Assembly (NCBI GenBank): GCA_030248195.1
Contig: JASAND010006991.1
Coordinates: 62,001-126,000 of the forward strand
Source of the DNA: Trissonchulus latispiculum
Lineage: Eukaryota > Nematoda > Enoplea > Enoplida > Ironidae
DNA: 64,000 bases
Reading direction: 5' to 3'
In this document: piece after piece, positions 31,874 through 43,427 of the stretch
How the letters are laid out: the number at the start of each line of letters is the position of its first letter
Numbering within the stretch: position 1 is the first letter of the stretch
Translations under genes and position numbers: made by a program
The notes under the pieces: generated by a model
Told to the model about the DNA's origin: nothing
What the model saw: the letters and a program-made list of their open reading frames with translations, nothing else
Databases searched by the model: none

Positions 31874-33584
31874 TAATCCTGTAATAGGCTGTGTAGCAAT
31901 TACTCGACATTTCTACGTTAGTGGAAACTCCAGCTTTGTTCCTTCTGCGTAAGTGGAAAATTGAGTTCCGACATTGACATTAGACTGAGAACAAACGCTC
32001 TGTGTTAGTGGATTTTGTGTTAGTGGAATACACCGTTTAATTGCATATTCGATACCTCGAGCGTTTTGATGCTTTGAATGTATAAAACTATAGTCCAACC
32101 AATCTTGAACTGGACCAAAAGCGTCAATTTAACGTAGAGTTTATTATTCAGGTTACGTCCGGCAACGTATATATTTTCTGAAAGATCAAAAATCAAGATT
32201 TCAAAAATTGAAAAAATTTTTGAGTTTTAGAATTTCAGATTTTATAATGTTTTAAAGCTGCAGGAAAGGAAATAAAAAAAATTAGTCAAGAATGGGATCA
32301 AATTTGAGCTCTCAGGACAACGCTAGCATGTATCAATTAAGCAGATTTAAGACTGCACGTAGTTCCAGCGGTCCTATATTCCGGAATAGAAAAGTTGCTC
32401 CGATCTACCGTTGACAACCACGCTGAGTAAATATTATATTTGGGTTATCACTCAAAAATGCGGTCTGCGAAAGTTATCCTTCTTTAGACTCGACAAATGG
32501 GCAAATCGGGCACTTTTCGAGCTTTTAATCCAGGCTAGCGAAATGAGCCCAAGTTTGTAACAATCGAAGCAACTTTATTTATCTGTATATGGGTTCGCAA
32601 GAACCATGTGCCTTCCCAAATCAGCTTAATTGTTTTGTATTTTCCTGAACGAGGCCTTTAATTTCATACCAAATTCGACTAGCTTTTGTTCATTATTTTT
32701 TCCAACATTTTTTCCAATTTATGAAATATTAATTTTCCTCAAAATTTTCATATTTCTAATTTCTGAGCTTTCAGAAAATGTCTACATTTTTCTGCTTATC
32801 TTGAATGATGAACTCTCCTTCAAAGTTCACTTTTTTGTCCAATTTATGTTTACTAGGCTTTAATTACGTACCTCATGCTTGGTTCAGGAAATAACAATGA
32901 CACAGTTTAGATAGTACACAACCTGTGTATGCTGTGTCAAAGCATACACCCTTTAATAGGCTGCCATGATAGCCCACTTCCAAGTCTGACAATCACTGAC
33001 TAAACTTTATCGTTCGTTTTACAGTGCTGATTGATCATAGAAAATCACCAGAAGGCAGATAACTGAATATATCTTTGCCAAAATTTGGAGTGACCTTAAT
33101 GAATATAAAAATTAATACAGTTTAAACATTTGCTGGAATAAAATTTATGGTCTTAAGATATTTGCGTGTGACCCGATGGGCGATGACTAATTATGTAATG
33201 TTTAACTTATTTAAAATGACACTGACACAGGAAACGTAAAGTAAAATATCAAAGATTTAAATACCGCAGCTACCTATCAATTAGCAGGTGAACAGGTAAC
33301 TAAAGTCTGAGTTGCAACACAGTTCAAGCTTGCGTGGCCTCTTACAGTGCTCAGCAACTACCCTAACTAACGACAGCAGAAAGCTACAAGTTGGAGGAAA
33401 TCTGGTTAGCATACTGGTAGTGCTTCCCCGATTTTGGGGAGCTAGCGGTGCAGATTGCTTTCATATATGCCATTCTAGCTCCGTTTTTGGTTTATTGTTA
33501 TTATTATGACTATTATGTCACATATTTTTCATAAATTAACATCAAGTTCCTGTTTATTAACATTCATTCCCTGTTTATGTGTAG

Positions 33585-36500
33585 TGTTACGGGTCAGATT
33601 AAACGAGTAACTGAAGTTTGTATTAATTTAGGCTCCAAAAGCTTGCACTGGTAAGCACTGGTTTAAGACGGAAAGTTGCAAAGGCTGAGAGAGTACCGGG
33701 TTCGGTGGCACCCTTTTCTCAGCGACCCTAGATTTAAAACACTAAGCACTAAACAGCGATAGCGAACAGGCGAGACGACTTGGTCGACTCTTAGATCCTT
33801 TGGACTAAGTAGCCTGGTTTTGGTCTACCCAATCAGGGATTTATCTGCGTTAGGTCGTGAGTTCGATTCCCCTAGGCTCCGTTTCCGTTCAAGGCCAATA
33901 CACGTCTAGTGAGCAACTGTCGTGTTCCACAGATTCCCACAGATCAGTACCTTCTGGAATCAGACAGAAGATTAGCACCTCTTGCTCAGTACAACTATCA
34001 CACTTCCAGGGAAATATTTAGGCACAAAGTGCTCAGTGCCCGGAATTGCCTCGTAAGCTCCCTGAACAATTTGGCCTACGTTCCAAGGGCGTAGACAGCC
34101 ACAAACTACAATAGGATGAACTAAACTAAGAGTCTCTTCGCTCAAATAATGGAATGCCTCTAGCTCGAAACTAACAGTCAACTCTGCACCACAATTCTCG
34201 CACTCTAATTCACAGTTAGACAAAACCGGCAAAAACTCTGCCAGCGTGATATAAGCCTAGTCCTAACTAACGTCCTAAGTAATACTGAACTGATCCCTAA
34301 CTAAATCCTAAGATCCTAGCAGAATGGACCACAGAACCTATAAATTTTAGGATTTAATTTACAACAGTTATGTGCAGACGAAAAGAGATCAAGAGTTACA
34401 GACAGTAGGTAACACAAGTAAATAGGTACAGCTTAACAATTATGACTGACTGTGCAAAACAACACAAATTACCAGGACAATTAGAACAAGGTGCAAAATA
34501 CAGGCCAATACAAAAGCAGATACAATCACTTAATCAAACCACAAACACAAAGTCAATACACAATCAGTTATTTAGTCCTAAGGCTCGTACCTAGTTATTT
34601 AAACCTAACCTTTGAAGAATTAGACCTAGATAATGACCTAAACCTAACCTGCAGTCTGATGCACAAATTATTCCCTTAATGAACTTTAATGTAAGAAACC
34701 TACTGACTTCTAGCTAGAACTAGAAACCTATAAAAATTTCGAATGAATTAATTATAGATCACGAGTCTGGTACAGTTTCCAACAAGATGATCACTATATT
34801 CACTCTCTAACTATACGGATATCGAGGGGGTCAGCCTATATGCTTTGAGTGTCCGATATGCTTTTATTTTAAATAAACAGTGAATATTGCTCGGATTTCC
34901 ACCCTTCCCTGGGCTCTAGATATTAGTTCTGACTGCCCACTCGGCAGACAACCAGACGCTAATATCCCACTTTCTGCCTAAGGAAGCGGCCAACGGATAA
35001 CTTTTTTGAGGGCTTTTAGATTTCCCCAAAGTTTCAGAATTTAGCTTTCAATAGAGACTTTAAAGAGACAAAGACAAAGAGAACGAGACAGACAAGTTAA
35101 AAGTGTACATCGTTAATTTCAATAAAGTTCAAAATAGAAGTTTAGCTTGTTTCTTCTTTCTCGGGGTCACCCACTCAATCCCACAACTGAAAGTTTGGTA
35201 GCCTTTCAGCAGGCTCTCAGGAACCGTTAGGCGGTCAAACGTTCGCTAAGGACCGCTGCAGAGATGTTCAGGTCGAGGGAGCAAGCCTCAACCAGGGGGG
35301 ATAGCAGTGCACGGCAACGAGCAAGATGAGCAAGCTGACCTTCTGGATATCCTGAAGTGACAGGCGTCCGTTAGCAGAGAGCGTCCAGGGGGAACGTCGG
35401 GGCTTCTCACACTGGCAATGAGCAGGATCAGGATCCACGGAAGGAGGATCCAAGAGACACCGAAAGAAGGGAGGACGAAGGGATCCAAATCGGGGTCGAA
35501 GAGCAGCACGTGGACCTGGGCAGGCAAGGATCGCAAACAGGCTAGCAGCAGGATCACAGGCAGACTGGCAGGCTACGGCGAATCTGATCCAGGAAGGCGG
35601 GGCAGGGATTGAGCGCAACCTGAATCAAATGGGTTAAAACCGTTAGGATCTTTCAGAGAAAGATCCTAACAAGATATTTCCTGGATCCAGGAAATTGTCC
35701 TCAAGAAGCTGAGTTAAAAGTTTGAGAAGTTTTAAGAGTTTCGTAAAGTTTGAGTATGCGTTCAGTGGTTAAAAATTGTGTGATTTTGGAATTAGTATAA
35801 AGTTGAGGATTTTTAGGAGAGTTCCCAAAAATCCAAGCTTCTCAGTGGATTTCCTTTCGGAAATCCACGCGACCCAGGTAATATCAAAAGGATATTACGA
35901 CAAATCAGAATCATTTATGAACAATCAATAATAATGTTAAATTAACGGGGATTCTCAAGGGTTTATTTAAAGTTGAGGACCTCTGGGTCCTTTAAATAAT
36001 CGTAGAAGTGATTCCCAGAAAAAGTGGGAAATCACTAAAAGCTAAACAGAGAAAAATTAGTAAAAAAGGGAAAGAGAGACTAAAGGGGGTAATTGAAATC
36101 CTAAGCCCCCCTTAAAGGTAAAACCCCAAAAAGTTGATGAAGGGCTAGTGTCAAAACGAAAACCCTTTCCGGAGTGGTTGGAAATTTGGGCGTAGTAACG
36201 CCCTATAATAGAAAACAGGGGGGAGTAAAGGGAAGGCCAAATAGCGGCCGTACAGTTCGGAAGACGAGGTAAGACTGAAGTTGAAAGTGAGTCTTCCTGT
36301 CAATCATCACAATTTCGGCAATCATTGTCTTGGCAAAAAGGGCGCGCACTAAACGATTCTGATTGGGTCAAATTCGTTGTAATCATAACGTGATTTTTGG
36401 CGGGCTCTGAACTGTTTACACAAGAGGGGAAGCAATCAAACTAATCCCTTTCCCCTATTGTAAAATTAATAGAAAGATAAAATTAGGAATAACATTTGAG

Positions 36501-37738
36501 GCAAACGCACTCAGGCGAGAAATTGATAATACGTCAATTTCTCGCTAAAATGGAAAAACAAGACTCAACACTAAAACCCGGACCAGAGGGTCCCCTTAAT
36601 TAAATTAAAGACTGCTGATTAGGTAGGTGCGTAAGTAGCTAACTTAATACATTATTAGGTACGAGCCTTTAAAACAATTACAAATAACAATACAATACAA
36701 CACAACAAGTTCTAGCTAAAACATGAATTAAAACTCAAAAGTTTCTGCAAAACTTAAAATAGTTTCCCCTCTTTTCTTTGCCTTTGAGTCTCAGCCGAGC
36801 TGGACTCAAAGAGTGCAACAGTTCTACCGTAACTGTCATCTACAAAAGAGATCCTTCCTAGGGACCAATTTGTAACTGAAATTCGGCAATAAAAGACACA
36901 TTAAAGATCCCCATTATGGGAACTTATACAAACTCGGAGACAACTTTAAAAAAAAGTAAAAGAATAACTATTAAAGCATTTGCTTGAAACCAGTGAAAGG
37001 GCAAGCAGAGCTTCCCTTTTGCTTAAAACATTAATTGCATTAATTAAAGTAATTTATATCCCAATTAATTAACTTCCGTTAATTAATTAGCCAGATTGTA
37101 AGCGAGATTAATTAAACGTAAACTTTATTTAAACTCAAACCTAACAAAACTATCAATAACTGCTGAATTTTAAGGAATGAGCCAAGCTCTCCGAGTTATG
37201 CTAGAGACTCAAACGTACAACAAAATCGAACCACAGAAGCATTAATTATTTTAGCTAGACTTGAAGAGAAGGACCTGCTGCACATATTTATAAAAGTACG
37301 AACTTGATTACTAATGTTAATTAGTACGAAACTTTAATTAGAAATACTGTGACCAACCAATTCTGGAGGTCAAGTCAAGCTTCCATCTGTGACCGACAAA
37401 TCGACTTGTAGAATGAAAACGAACCGCAGAAGAGGTAAATATTTTTAGATATTTGGAAAGAGCAAAGCTTGCTCCTTCTAATGATATAAAATTCATACTA
37501 ATGAATGATGTTAATTAGCGAGTCATTAACCAAAACCTGCCAATGGTAACGAAACTTGGACTTTCGTTCGAAATCATTGTCTGTGGTAGAAAGATGGCTT
37601 ACAGAATTAAAACGAACCACAGAACGTGTTGTAAATTTTAGCTAGATCGCAAGAGCAAGTCCTAATCTATTCAAATAGTCAAAAAGTCCGCGTGGGGAGC
37701 GGCACCCAACGGGCCATCTACCTAGCTGTCCCGTAACA
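33585..37738. mobile_element. Large non-coding hairpin-rich sequence, probably mobile
   Basis: The region begins TGTTACGGG (33585) and ends CCCGTAACA (37730-37738), which are inverted, but the flanks show no duplication and no internal LTR copy was found, so the limits are tentative. It has no convincing ORF. Near 33805-33880 is a tRNA-like stretch with B-box GAGTTCGATTCCC. The block 35618-35641 (ACCTGAATCAAATGGGTTAA plus AACC) recurs at 44563-44586. From 35642 to 36036 it contains seven consecutive perfect or near-perfect hairpins. Confidence 0.45.
35642..36036. repeat. Chain of seven short hairpins
   Basis: Arms and loops: 35642-35670 (13-bp arms, loop AGA); 35676-35695 (20-bp perfect palindrome centred on GGATCC); 35807-35834 (8-bp arms GGATTTTT); 35845-35868 (10-bp arms GTGGATTTCC, loop TTTC); 35878-35898 (8-bp arms GTAATATC); 35963-35999 (10-bp arms TTATTTAAAG with an inner GGACC pair); 36007-36036 (AGTGATTCCC with one bulge). 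Confidence 0.85.
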
Positions 37739-38157
37739 GCATAATTAATGAAAATAAGTGCTAGCTCAAAGCAACCCAACTCCAGTCAAACTTCATCCAT
37801 AATAATTTTCAATCAAATTCATGTCTTAACTATGGCACATGTATTACAAAAAAATGAAGAATACTGTCAAATCGTTCATTCCAACACAGTATCCATTCCA
37901 ACTCCATTTTCCAGCAGAATCCAGATTCGAAACTCCATACTAAGCAAAGCTGTTCATCACAAAATTAACCCTTTTAGTCTATTTTGAAGCCGCTTATTAC
38001 TCGGATATATTGCTTAAAGACGTCGTTTTGAGATCATCAGATCGTCCTAAATTGCGTTCATTGGTTGGCACGCCGGCCGGTTTGAATGGAAACATGAACA
38101 TGAAAACATGAACATTTACTGAGCAAATTCATATGACAAAAACCCTTTTTTATTACA
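37739..38157. other. Unassigned AT-rich sequence
   Basis: No exon or repeat that I can support between two mobile sequences. Confidence 0.3.
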
Positions 38158-39184
38158 TATGTTATGCCGAATATGTGAAATTGCCGATTATTCATTTTAA
38201 CCAAGAGTACATAATACAAAGAGTATGCCACTAGGCATACTCTATGTTATCAGAGCAAAAACTATGCTCTGCACGCTAACGTCTGACCCCCCCCCCCCGC
38301 AAATTAGACCCATCACTTCAAAGAATTTCGTGCGCTATGTTTGTGTTCTAAAGCTCCAAGCAGGCACAAAATTCGCGCACGCACTGCTTGTGCTTTCGAG
38401 CTTAAGCACATAAACATAGAGCGAGTGAGCGTACCCCCGTTTCGACCAGGTACTGATTTTCGGGGGTCACTAGGGTCTGATTTGCGGGGGGGTGGGCCGT
38501 TAGCGTGCAGAGCATAGTTTTTGTTCTGATAACATAGAGCTTGCCTAGTGGCATACTCTTATTATTATGTACTCTTGTTTTAACTAAATAACACTATATT
38601 TAGATTTTTCAAAAAATGATCCAAGTATTCAATTTTTTATTAAATAGAACGGAACAAAAACTTTAATGATTTGAAATTTGAAGTTTGAGGCAATGGAGCA
38701 ATACTTGGCTTATTTTTGAAATTAAAAGTAGCATTCATCCAAAATTAATTATACCGTAGCCGGCTAGAGGCAGAAGCCAGAGGAAATCAATCATGGTGGC
38801 GGAGTAGAAAACTTCTGCTTAAATCAACATTACGCAATCTGCAATGCAAAAATTTCATGAGTGTAGCAGTGTACAGCTCCATTGCTTCAAACTTCAAATC
38901 ATTAAAGTTTTCGTTCTGTTCTATTTAATAAAAATTCGAAAACTTGGATTATTTTTGAAAACTCTAAATAGGGTTATTTAATTAAAATTTGTACGTTTTT
39001 ATCTAGGTAGCTGTACATTATGTACACTTTGTATGGCTGCACGAATCTACACTGTTACACGATTTCCTTCAATTTTCGTAGCTGTCTTTTGAGAACAACT
39101 TTGAGATCTTCAAAATATAGGATTTTAAATATTCGGCAAGAAGCAGTTATGAATAATCGGCAATTTTACATATTTGGTATAACA
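38158..39184. mobile_element. TGCCGATTAT-family element, copy 2, with nested MITE
   Basis: The left end TATGTTATGCCGAATATG matches copy 1 at 26069; the right end (about 39122-39184) is its inverted form with CGGCAATTTTAC. The interior matches copy 1 over the TTTAATAAA.ATTCGAAAACTTGGATTA part. The element is interrupted by a 376-bp MITE at 38202-38577. Confidence 0.7.
38202..38577. mobile_element. MITE with 7-bp target duplication, copy 1
   Basis: Begins CAAGAGTACATAAT and ends with its inverse, ATTATGTACTCTTG. The 7-bp TTTTAAC occurs on both sides (38195-38201 and 38578-38584). The inverted arms continue past GAGTATGCC and TCTGCACGCTAACG. The 376-bp element is nested in another one, and comparison with that element's other copy shows the empty site. 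Superfamily uncertain. Confidence 0.9.
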
Positions 39185-40143
39185 CAGTATACATAGGAAA
39201 AGTAGACCCCTGGAGGGCTCCTCTTCACTACATTGCGTAACAATGCTCCGACCAGAATTCGGATATTCCGACAATTCAGAATTTTTCGGATAGTTGACAG
39301 AACATACCCCCTTCCCGATTCGTAGGAGGGAGGTATCAACAACCAATTAAATTACAGAGACACCCTCCCTGCTGGGATTGTGCTAAGGGTTACTGTAGCT
39401 ACATCCGCAGTTACTACATATTTACTACTTATTAGGAATACAGTCCCCTTGGGGGGATGTCCCAAAAGGGTCCCATATCCCAGTTTTACGAGATGTCGCC
39501 AATAGTCAATCAGAGGCAGCTAAACTTGGCCTGCTTGGCGACTTCCCCCAACGGGGACCATTTTTGTTGGCCACCCCAAACGAGAGAGATATGCGTTGTC
39601 TAACCAAGCGACCACCCTCAACGATGTTACATTCCTGTATTGTGGTCGGAGCATCGTTACTGAAGAGACAAATTCCAGTGGCTTATTTTTCTTCTTATAT
39701 ATAGTGCAATCATGCTCTCTTGATTGAAGTCTTGAAACCTCCTTCGAAGCAAGTCATCTTTTTGTTTCTAGTCAGTTTCTTTACGACCTCAATGTGATTT
39801 CTGAATTTCGTAAGTTTGCACAGTCGCAATTAAGACTTGCCTAGCGATGCTGAGGCTGGCATCGGACTGTTATTTGTGCTTGCCTAAAAATTCTGAGCTA
39901 TTTTGCTAATATCATAGCAGCATTGTGCTTTCCGACAAATCTACTTTCTACTTAGAAGGTAGATAATCTTTCTAACTAGGAGCAGATCAATAACTTTGAC
40001 ATATAGATGTCTATAAAGAAGTAGATATAGTCCCATCCAACTATGAGACACGGTTTTGAAGCTACTATGTTTAATATACATACTCTAATTACACTGCATA
40101 CATTACATTTACAATACATTGTACTACATTATACATGTAAAGG
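39185..40143. other. No supported feature
   Basis: AT-rich sequence with short C and G runs; no exon, RNA gene or complete element recognised. Confidence 0.35.
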
Positions 40144-40165
40144 TCAAAAACTTATAACGTTCAGT

Positions 40166-40709
40166 TTATTCTTCGTCTTCACTTGAAAGAGAAATAGGAG
40201 GTAGAACTCGTTTGATAATATCCGGTGATTCTTTGAATGCTTTAATCGTATGAAGCTTCCACATTTGATGAATGGCCTCTCTTGCACGTTTCTCACCCAA
40301 CTTTGCCACTCTTTGTTCAATGTCTTGAAATTCAAGTGATTCCTTCACGCGGTCATATGATGCTGCCAATCGAGATGTCGTTTTCAATAGTTCCATTTGT
40401 ATTTGTGGAAGTAGTTTGTTGAAACAGTGATAAAGGCCGTTATCCACTCTTTTACCACTGCTTGCATACTTTTCATCAATAATACTTATCAGCGACCAGG
40501 TCTCTGCAGATTTTCCAGAAATATTCAGAAGGATCCGTTACCGACTCATCAGTAGAGTCACGGCTAGACTCCGACGGATTCGATTCGCTGGTCTTTGTAG
40601 AAGCATTGGTTTCTATATCGGAATCATCAGAGTGCACATCGGATTCTTCTAAGTGCTCCCATGTGTAAGTGGCGATGCAACGACTTTCGAAGCAAGTATT
40701 GCTTACCAC
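40166..40709 (-). CDS. Hypothetical acidic/helical protein fragment
   Basis: Two minus-strand frames look like one product. The first (40709-40476) is rich in Ser, Asp and Glu (SDDSDIETNASTKTSESNPS) and then has YFWKICRDLVADKYY. The second (40447-40166, open upstream to about 40485) has a helical domain, GKRVDNGLYHCFNKLLPQIQ, continuing with FQDIEQRVAKLGEKRAREAI, and ends in an acidic SSEDEE tail before a stop. The frames differ by one base and meet near 40485. The biased acidic flanks around a helical core suggest a nuclear protein, but that is a guess. No start context or family was recognised; it could be the end of a gene whose other exons lie further right, or a pseudogene. Confidence 0.45.
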
Positions 40710-40885
40710 ACACTCTACAAAAATGCATTTTTCCTTGGTTCATAATAATCTCTTAATTTAATTTTGCAGCATAACCTGTACAAGTTCCATAAACCTCGAA
40801 CATGTCTATGTGATATAAAAGTCAGCAGACGTTCTGAAAAGTTTGCATTCGATGTACATATATTTGACATTTGTGTATGTAAGCG

Positions 40886-41118
40886 TGCTGACAGATTGCT
40901 CCTAGTTCCTAGTTTCCATTAAACACCAGTAGCATACTGGCGGCTAGTGTAAGCATGCTGAAGTAAGCATGTAAGCATGCTGACGTGTAAGTGTAAACAT
41001 GCTGACGTAAGAACGTAAGCATGCTGACGTAAGTTTGTAAGTATGTAAGCATGCTGACAGATGGCTCCTGGTTCCTAGTTTTCATTAAACACCAGTAGCA
41101 TACTGCCGGCTAGTGTAA
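40886..41118. repeat. Direct repeats with GTAAGCATGCTGACG units
   Basis: A block beginning GCGTGCTGACAGATTGCTCC (40886-40951) recurs with few changes at 41045-41118. Between them the sequence is a degenerate tandem of GTAAGCATGCTGACG. A short GAAAT run follows. Confidence 0.7.
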
Positions 41119-41425
41119 ATATGAAATGAAATGAAATATCTAATAGAGCATTCAAGCAACGGATGGGATCCAGGGTGAAAACTGAAAAACAGTTATAGCA
41201 AAATCAGCTTGACTATCTTTATGAGTATTCTGTGTTAAGCCATAGAATTTACGTAACTGATGCTTTTTCGATTGTAGTCTAGTCTGACTTATGGTTTTCT
41301 GTTTCAGAAAGGAAGTCAATTAAGCCAATTCAACAAATAGAAGGAAGCTGAAATTGCGGAAACGCAACTGTTTAAAAACTGGAAAGTCTGGAAAGTCTGC
41401 AAATAGAAACGGAGTTTGGATAAAG

Positions 41426-41778
41426 CAAGAGTACATAATACATAAGAGTATGACAGCAGGCATACTCTATTTATTATCAGCTTGACACATCCTCTGCACG
41501 CTAACGGCTGACCCCCCCCCGCAAATTGGTACAAAGTCTAAACGGGGGTACGCTCACTCGCTCTATGCTTGTGTGGTAAAGCTCGAAAACACAAGCACTA
41601 CGTGCGCGAATTTTCTGTCTTCTTCGAGCTTTAGCACACAAGTATAGCGAGCGAATTCTTTTGAAGTGAAGGGTCCAATTTTCGGGGGGGAGGGTCAGCC
41701 GTTAGCGTGCAGAGGATGTGTCACGCTTAATACATAGAGTATGTCAGCTGCCATACTCTTATGTATTATGTACTCTTG
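41426..41778. mobile_element. MITE with 7-bp target duplication, copy 2
   Basis: Same ends as 38202-38577 (CAAGAGTACATAATAC and GTATTATGTACTCTTG). It is flanked by a perfect 7-bp GATAAAG (41419-41425 and 41779-41785). Length 353 bp; the interior includes inverted CTAACGGCTGACC and runs of C and G. Confidence 0.9.
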
Positions 41779-41785
41779 GATAAAG

Positions 41786-42223
41786 AATAGGTGGCTCGAA
41801 TCCCCAACGAAAAATAAAATTATGTTTTGTAGAAGCGTTGTTTTGGCTTATTCGATTTTCTTAAGTATATTTCCTCTGGTCGGTGTACTTAGCATTAATT
41901 TTCATTGCATAATGCATTGCATGGTTATTAATATTCTTTTCTCTATTTCAGCTGGCATTTGCCAAGAAGAATGATAGCAACGAAATTAAAAAGCTAAACA
42001 ATTGAATTTTTGTAATAAAGGAACATTGTTTGTGATGTATTCAATAATAGTATGTTCATCTGCTCTGTTTGTCCATTTTGCTGCTTCGGTCTGAATTGTG
42101 TTATCTGTGGTTGTTTGTGCGAAATGTTGTTATATTGTTTCTTTATGTTTTCTTCTGATCTATTTGTTCTCCTTTGTCTTTATATACAGTATGCAGTAAC
42201 TGTAACAGTCAATAAACAAAGAC
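41786..42223. other. No supported feature
   Basis: T-rich sequence; open frames here are hydrophobic through base composition only. Confidence 0.3.
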
Positions 42224-42343
42224 CTGGGAGGCCTTTTTTGGTTTGCAGCTGAGCTGTCCAGGTTAGAGCTCTGCTGCACACACTGCTGCGCATTGCAGGT
42301 CACTGCATGGCGCAGCGAACTAGTTTAGGTCCAGGCCTCCCAG
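42224..42343. mobile_element. Candidate 120-bp MITE
   Basis: Starts CTGGGAGGCC and ends GGCCTCCCAG, an exact 10-bp inverted pair. The interior is GC-rich and itself partly self-complementary. No clear target duplication. Confidence 0.45.
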
Positions 42344-43283
42344 CGTACTTCCTGCGAATAAATACTTATCCGTACGGTGCACGATACAGTAGAGCAAAAA
42401 AGCTATCTGTAGCCTGCACTCAGCTATATATGTGCACGCAATTAACACAGGAAAATAGAGAGTGAGTTGTATAAAGGGTTTTATTTTTTATTATCTGTAT
42501 ACAACCAGACCCAAAATTTTCAATTAATAATTATGAAATATGAAGTATGAAATGTGTTGAATTTTATGAAGTATGTATTAATAGGCTAACACTAGACAGT
42601 CAAATATATTATAGAACTTGTACGGAAATATGCTTAGGCGCATGCTTTGAGTTTTTTACGAATTGTGAGCTAGCTTACATACAACATGGGCTGTATATGA
42701 AGACAAATGTTCATCTTAACGGATATGCATTCGGTAATCAGTTTACATTTGGTTAAACGATCGTTCAGCATGCGCGATGTGATACTATAGAAATATCATT
42801 GTCCCAAGTTTTTGTGACAAAAGTAGTTAACTTCTTTATAACATTAATATATTGATGTAATGATCATGTCGCTTCAGTAATCTGTGTATCTCATTTATAA
42901 CCTTTTAATTTAATAAGCAACTTCATAATTGAGGAATAAAGACCTCGCTACACAAGGTAAGGTCTATAACAAATTAAATTAAAGATTTGACTGCCCATAG
43001 TGGCATAATACGCCAGTGGTCCGTTTAACACTGCTCTAGACATGTACAGGATGTAATGAACTGAGTTGGATTAAATGAGAATTTGGTTTGATTTGATTCG
43101 GATTCGAGAAATGGGGTCGTATTAGGCTTATAGGTTCAGTTACACGGAAGGTCAGCGCGTTTGTCTGATTAGACAAACTTAGGTACCAGATTCCCGAAAG
43201 GTAGTTTGCCAAAATCGGGGATCTCTACAGCCAACCTATTAGGGGTATAGTCGTGAGTTCGTTTAGATAGGGGTCGTTAGGTT
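42344..43283. other. Mostly unassigned sequence
   Basis: No exon recognised. The right part (43130-43270) has a weak tRNA-like B-box GTCGTGAGTTCG similar to that at about 33850, and may be the start of the hairpin-rich region that follows. Confidence 0.35.
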
Positions 43284-43427
43284 GATCGCAGCAGGATTCA
43301 ATCCAACAGGGTGATCGCAACAGGATCGTCTTCAGCAGCAAGATCGCAACAGGATCTGATTCAGCAGCAAGATCTCGACAGGATCTAGTTCAGCAATAAG
43401 ATCTCAGCAGGATCTGACTCAGCAAGG
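43284..43427. repeat. 29-bp tandem repeat, five units
   Basis: Five units (43284, 43313, 43342, 43371, 43400) with the pattern GATCGCAACAGGATCTGATT then CAGCAGCAA. Each keeps GATC..CAGGAT..CAGCA. Confidence 0.8.

Larger units (their letters stand above)
27132..33543 (+). repeat. Segmental duplication, copy B
   Basis: Counterpart of 19632-26046. It holds exon copies 27787-28027 and 30238-30553, hAT copy 28122-29586 and minisatellite copy 31668-31873. It ends where a different sequence starts (33585). Confidence 0.9.

Noticed and set aside
35268..35618. Overlapping ORFs of 116 and 64 residues on opposite strands
   Set aside because: Locally GC-rich sequence without motif or splice context; both look like chance frames.
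33585..37738. Complete LTR retrotransposon defined by TGTTACGGG..CCCGTAACA
   Set aside because: Only 9 bp at the ends are inverted. I found no direct LTR repeat, no target duplication and no coding region, so limits and class stay open.
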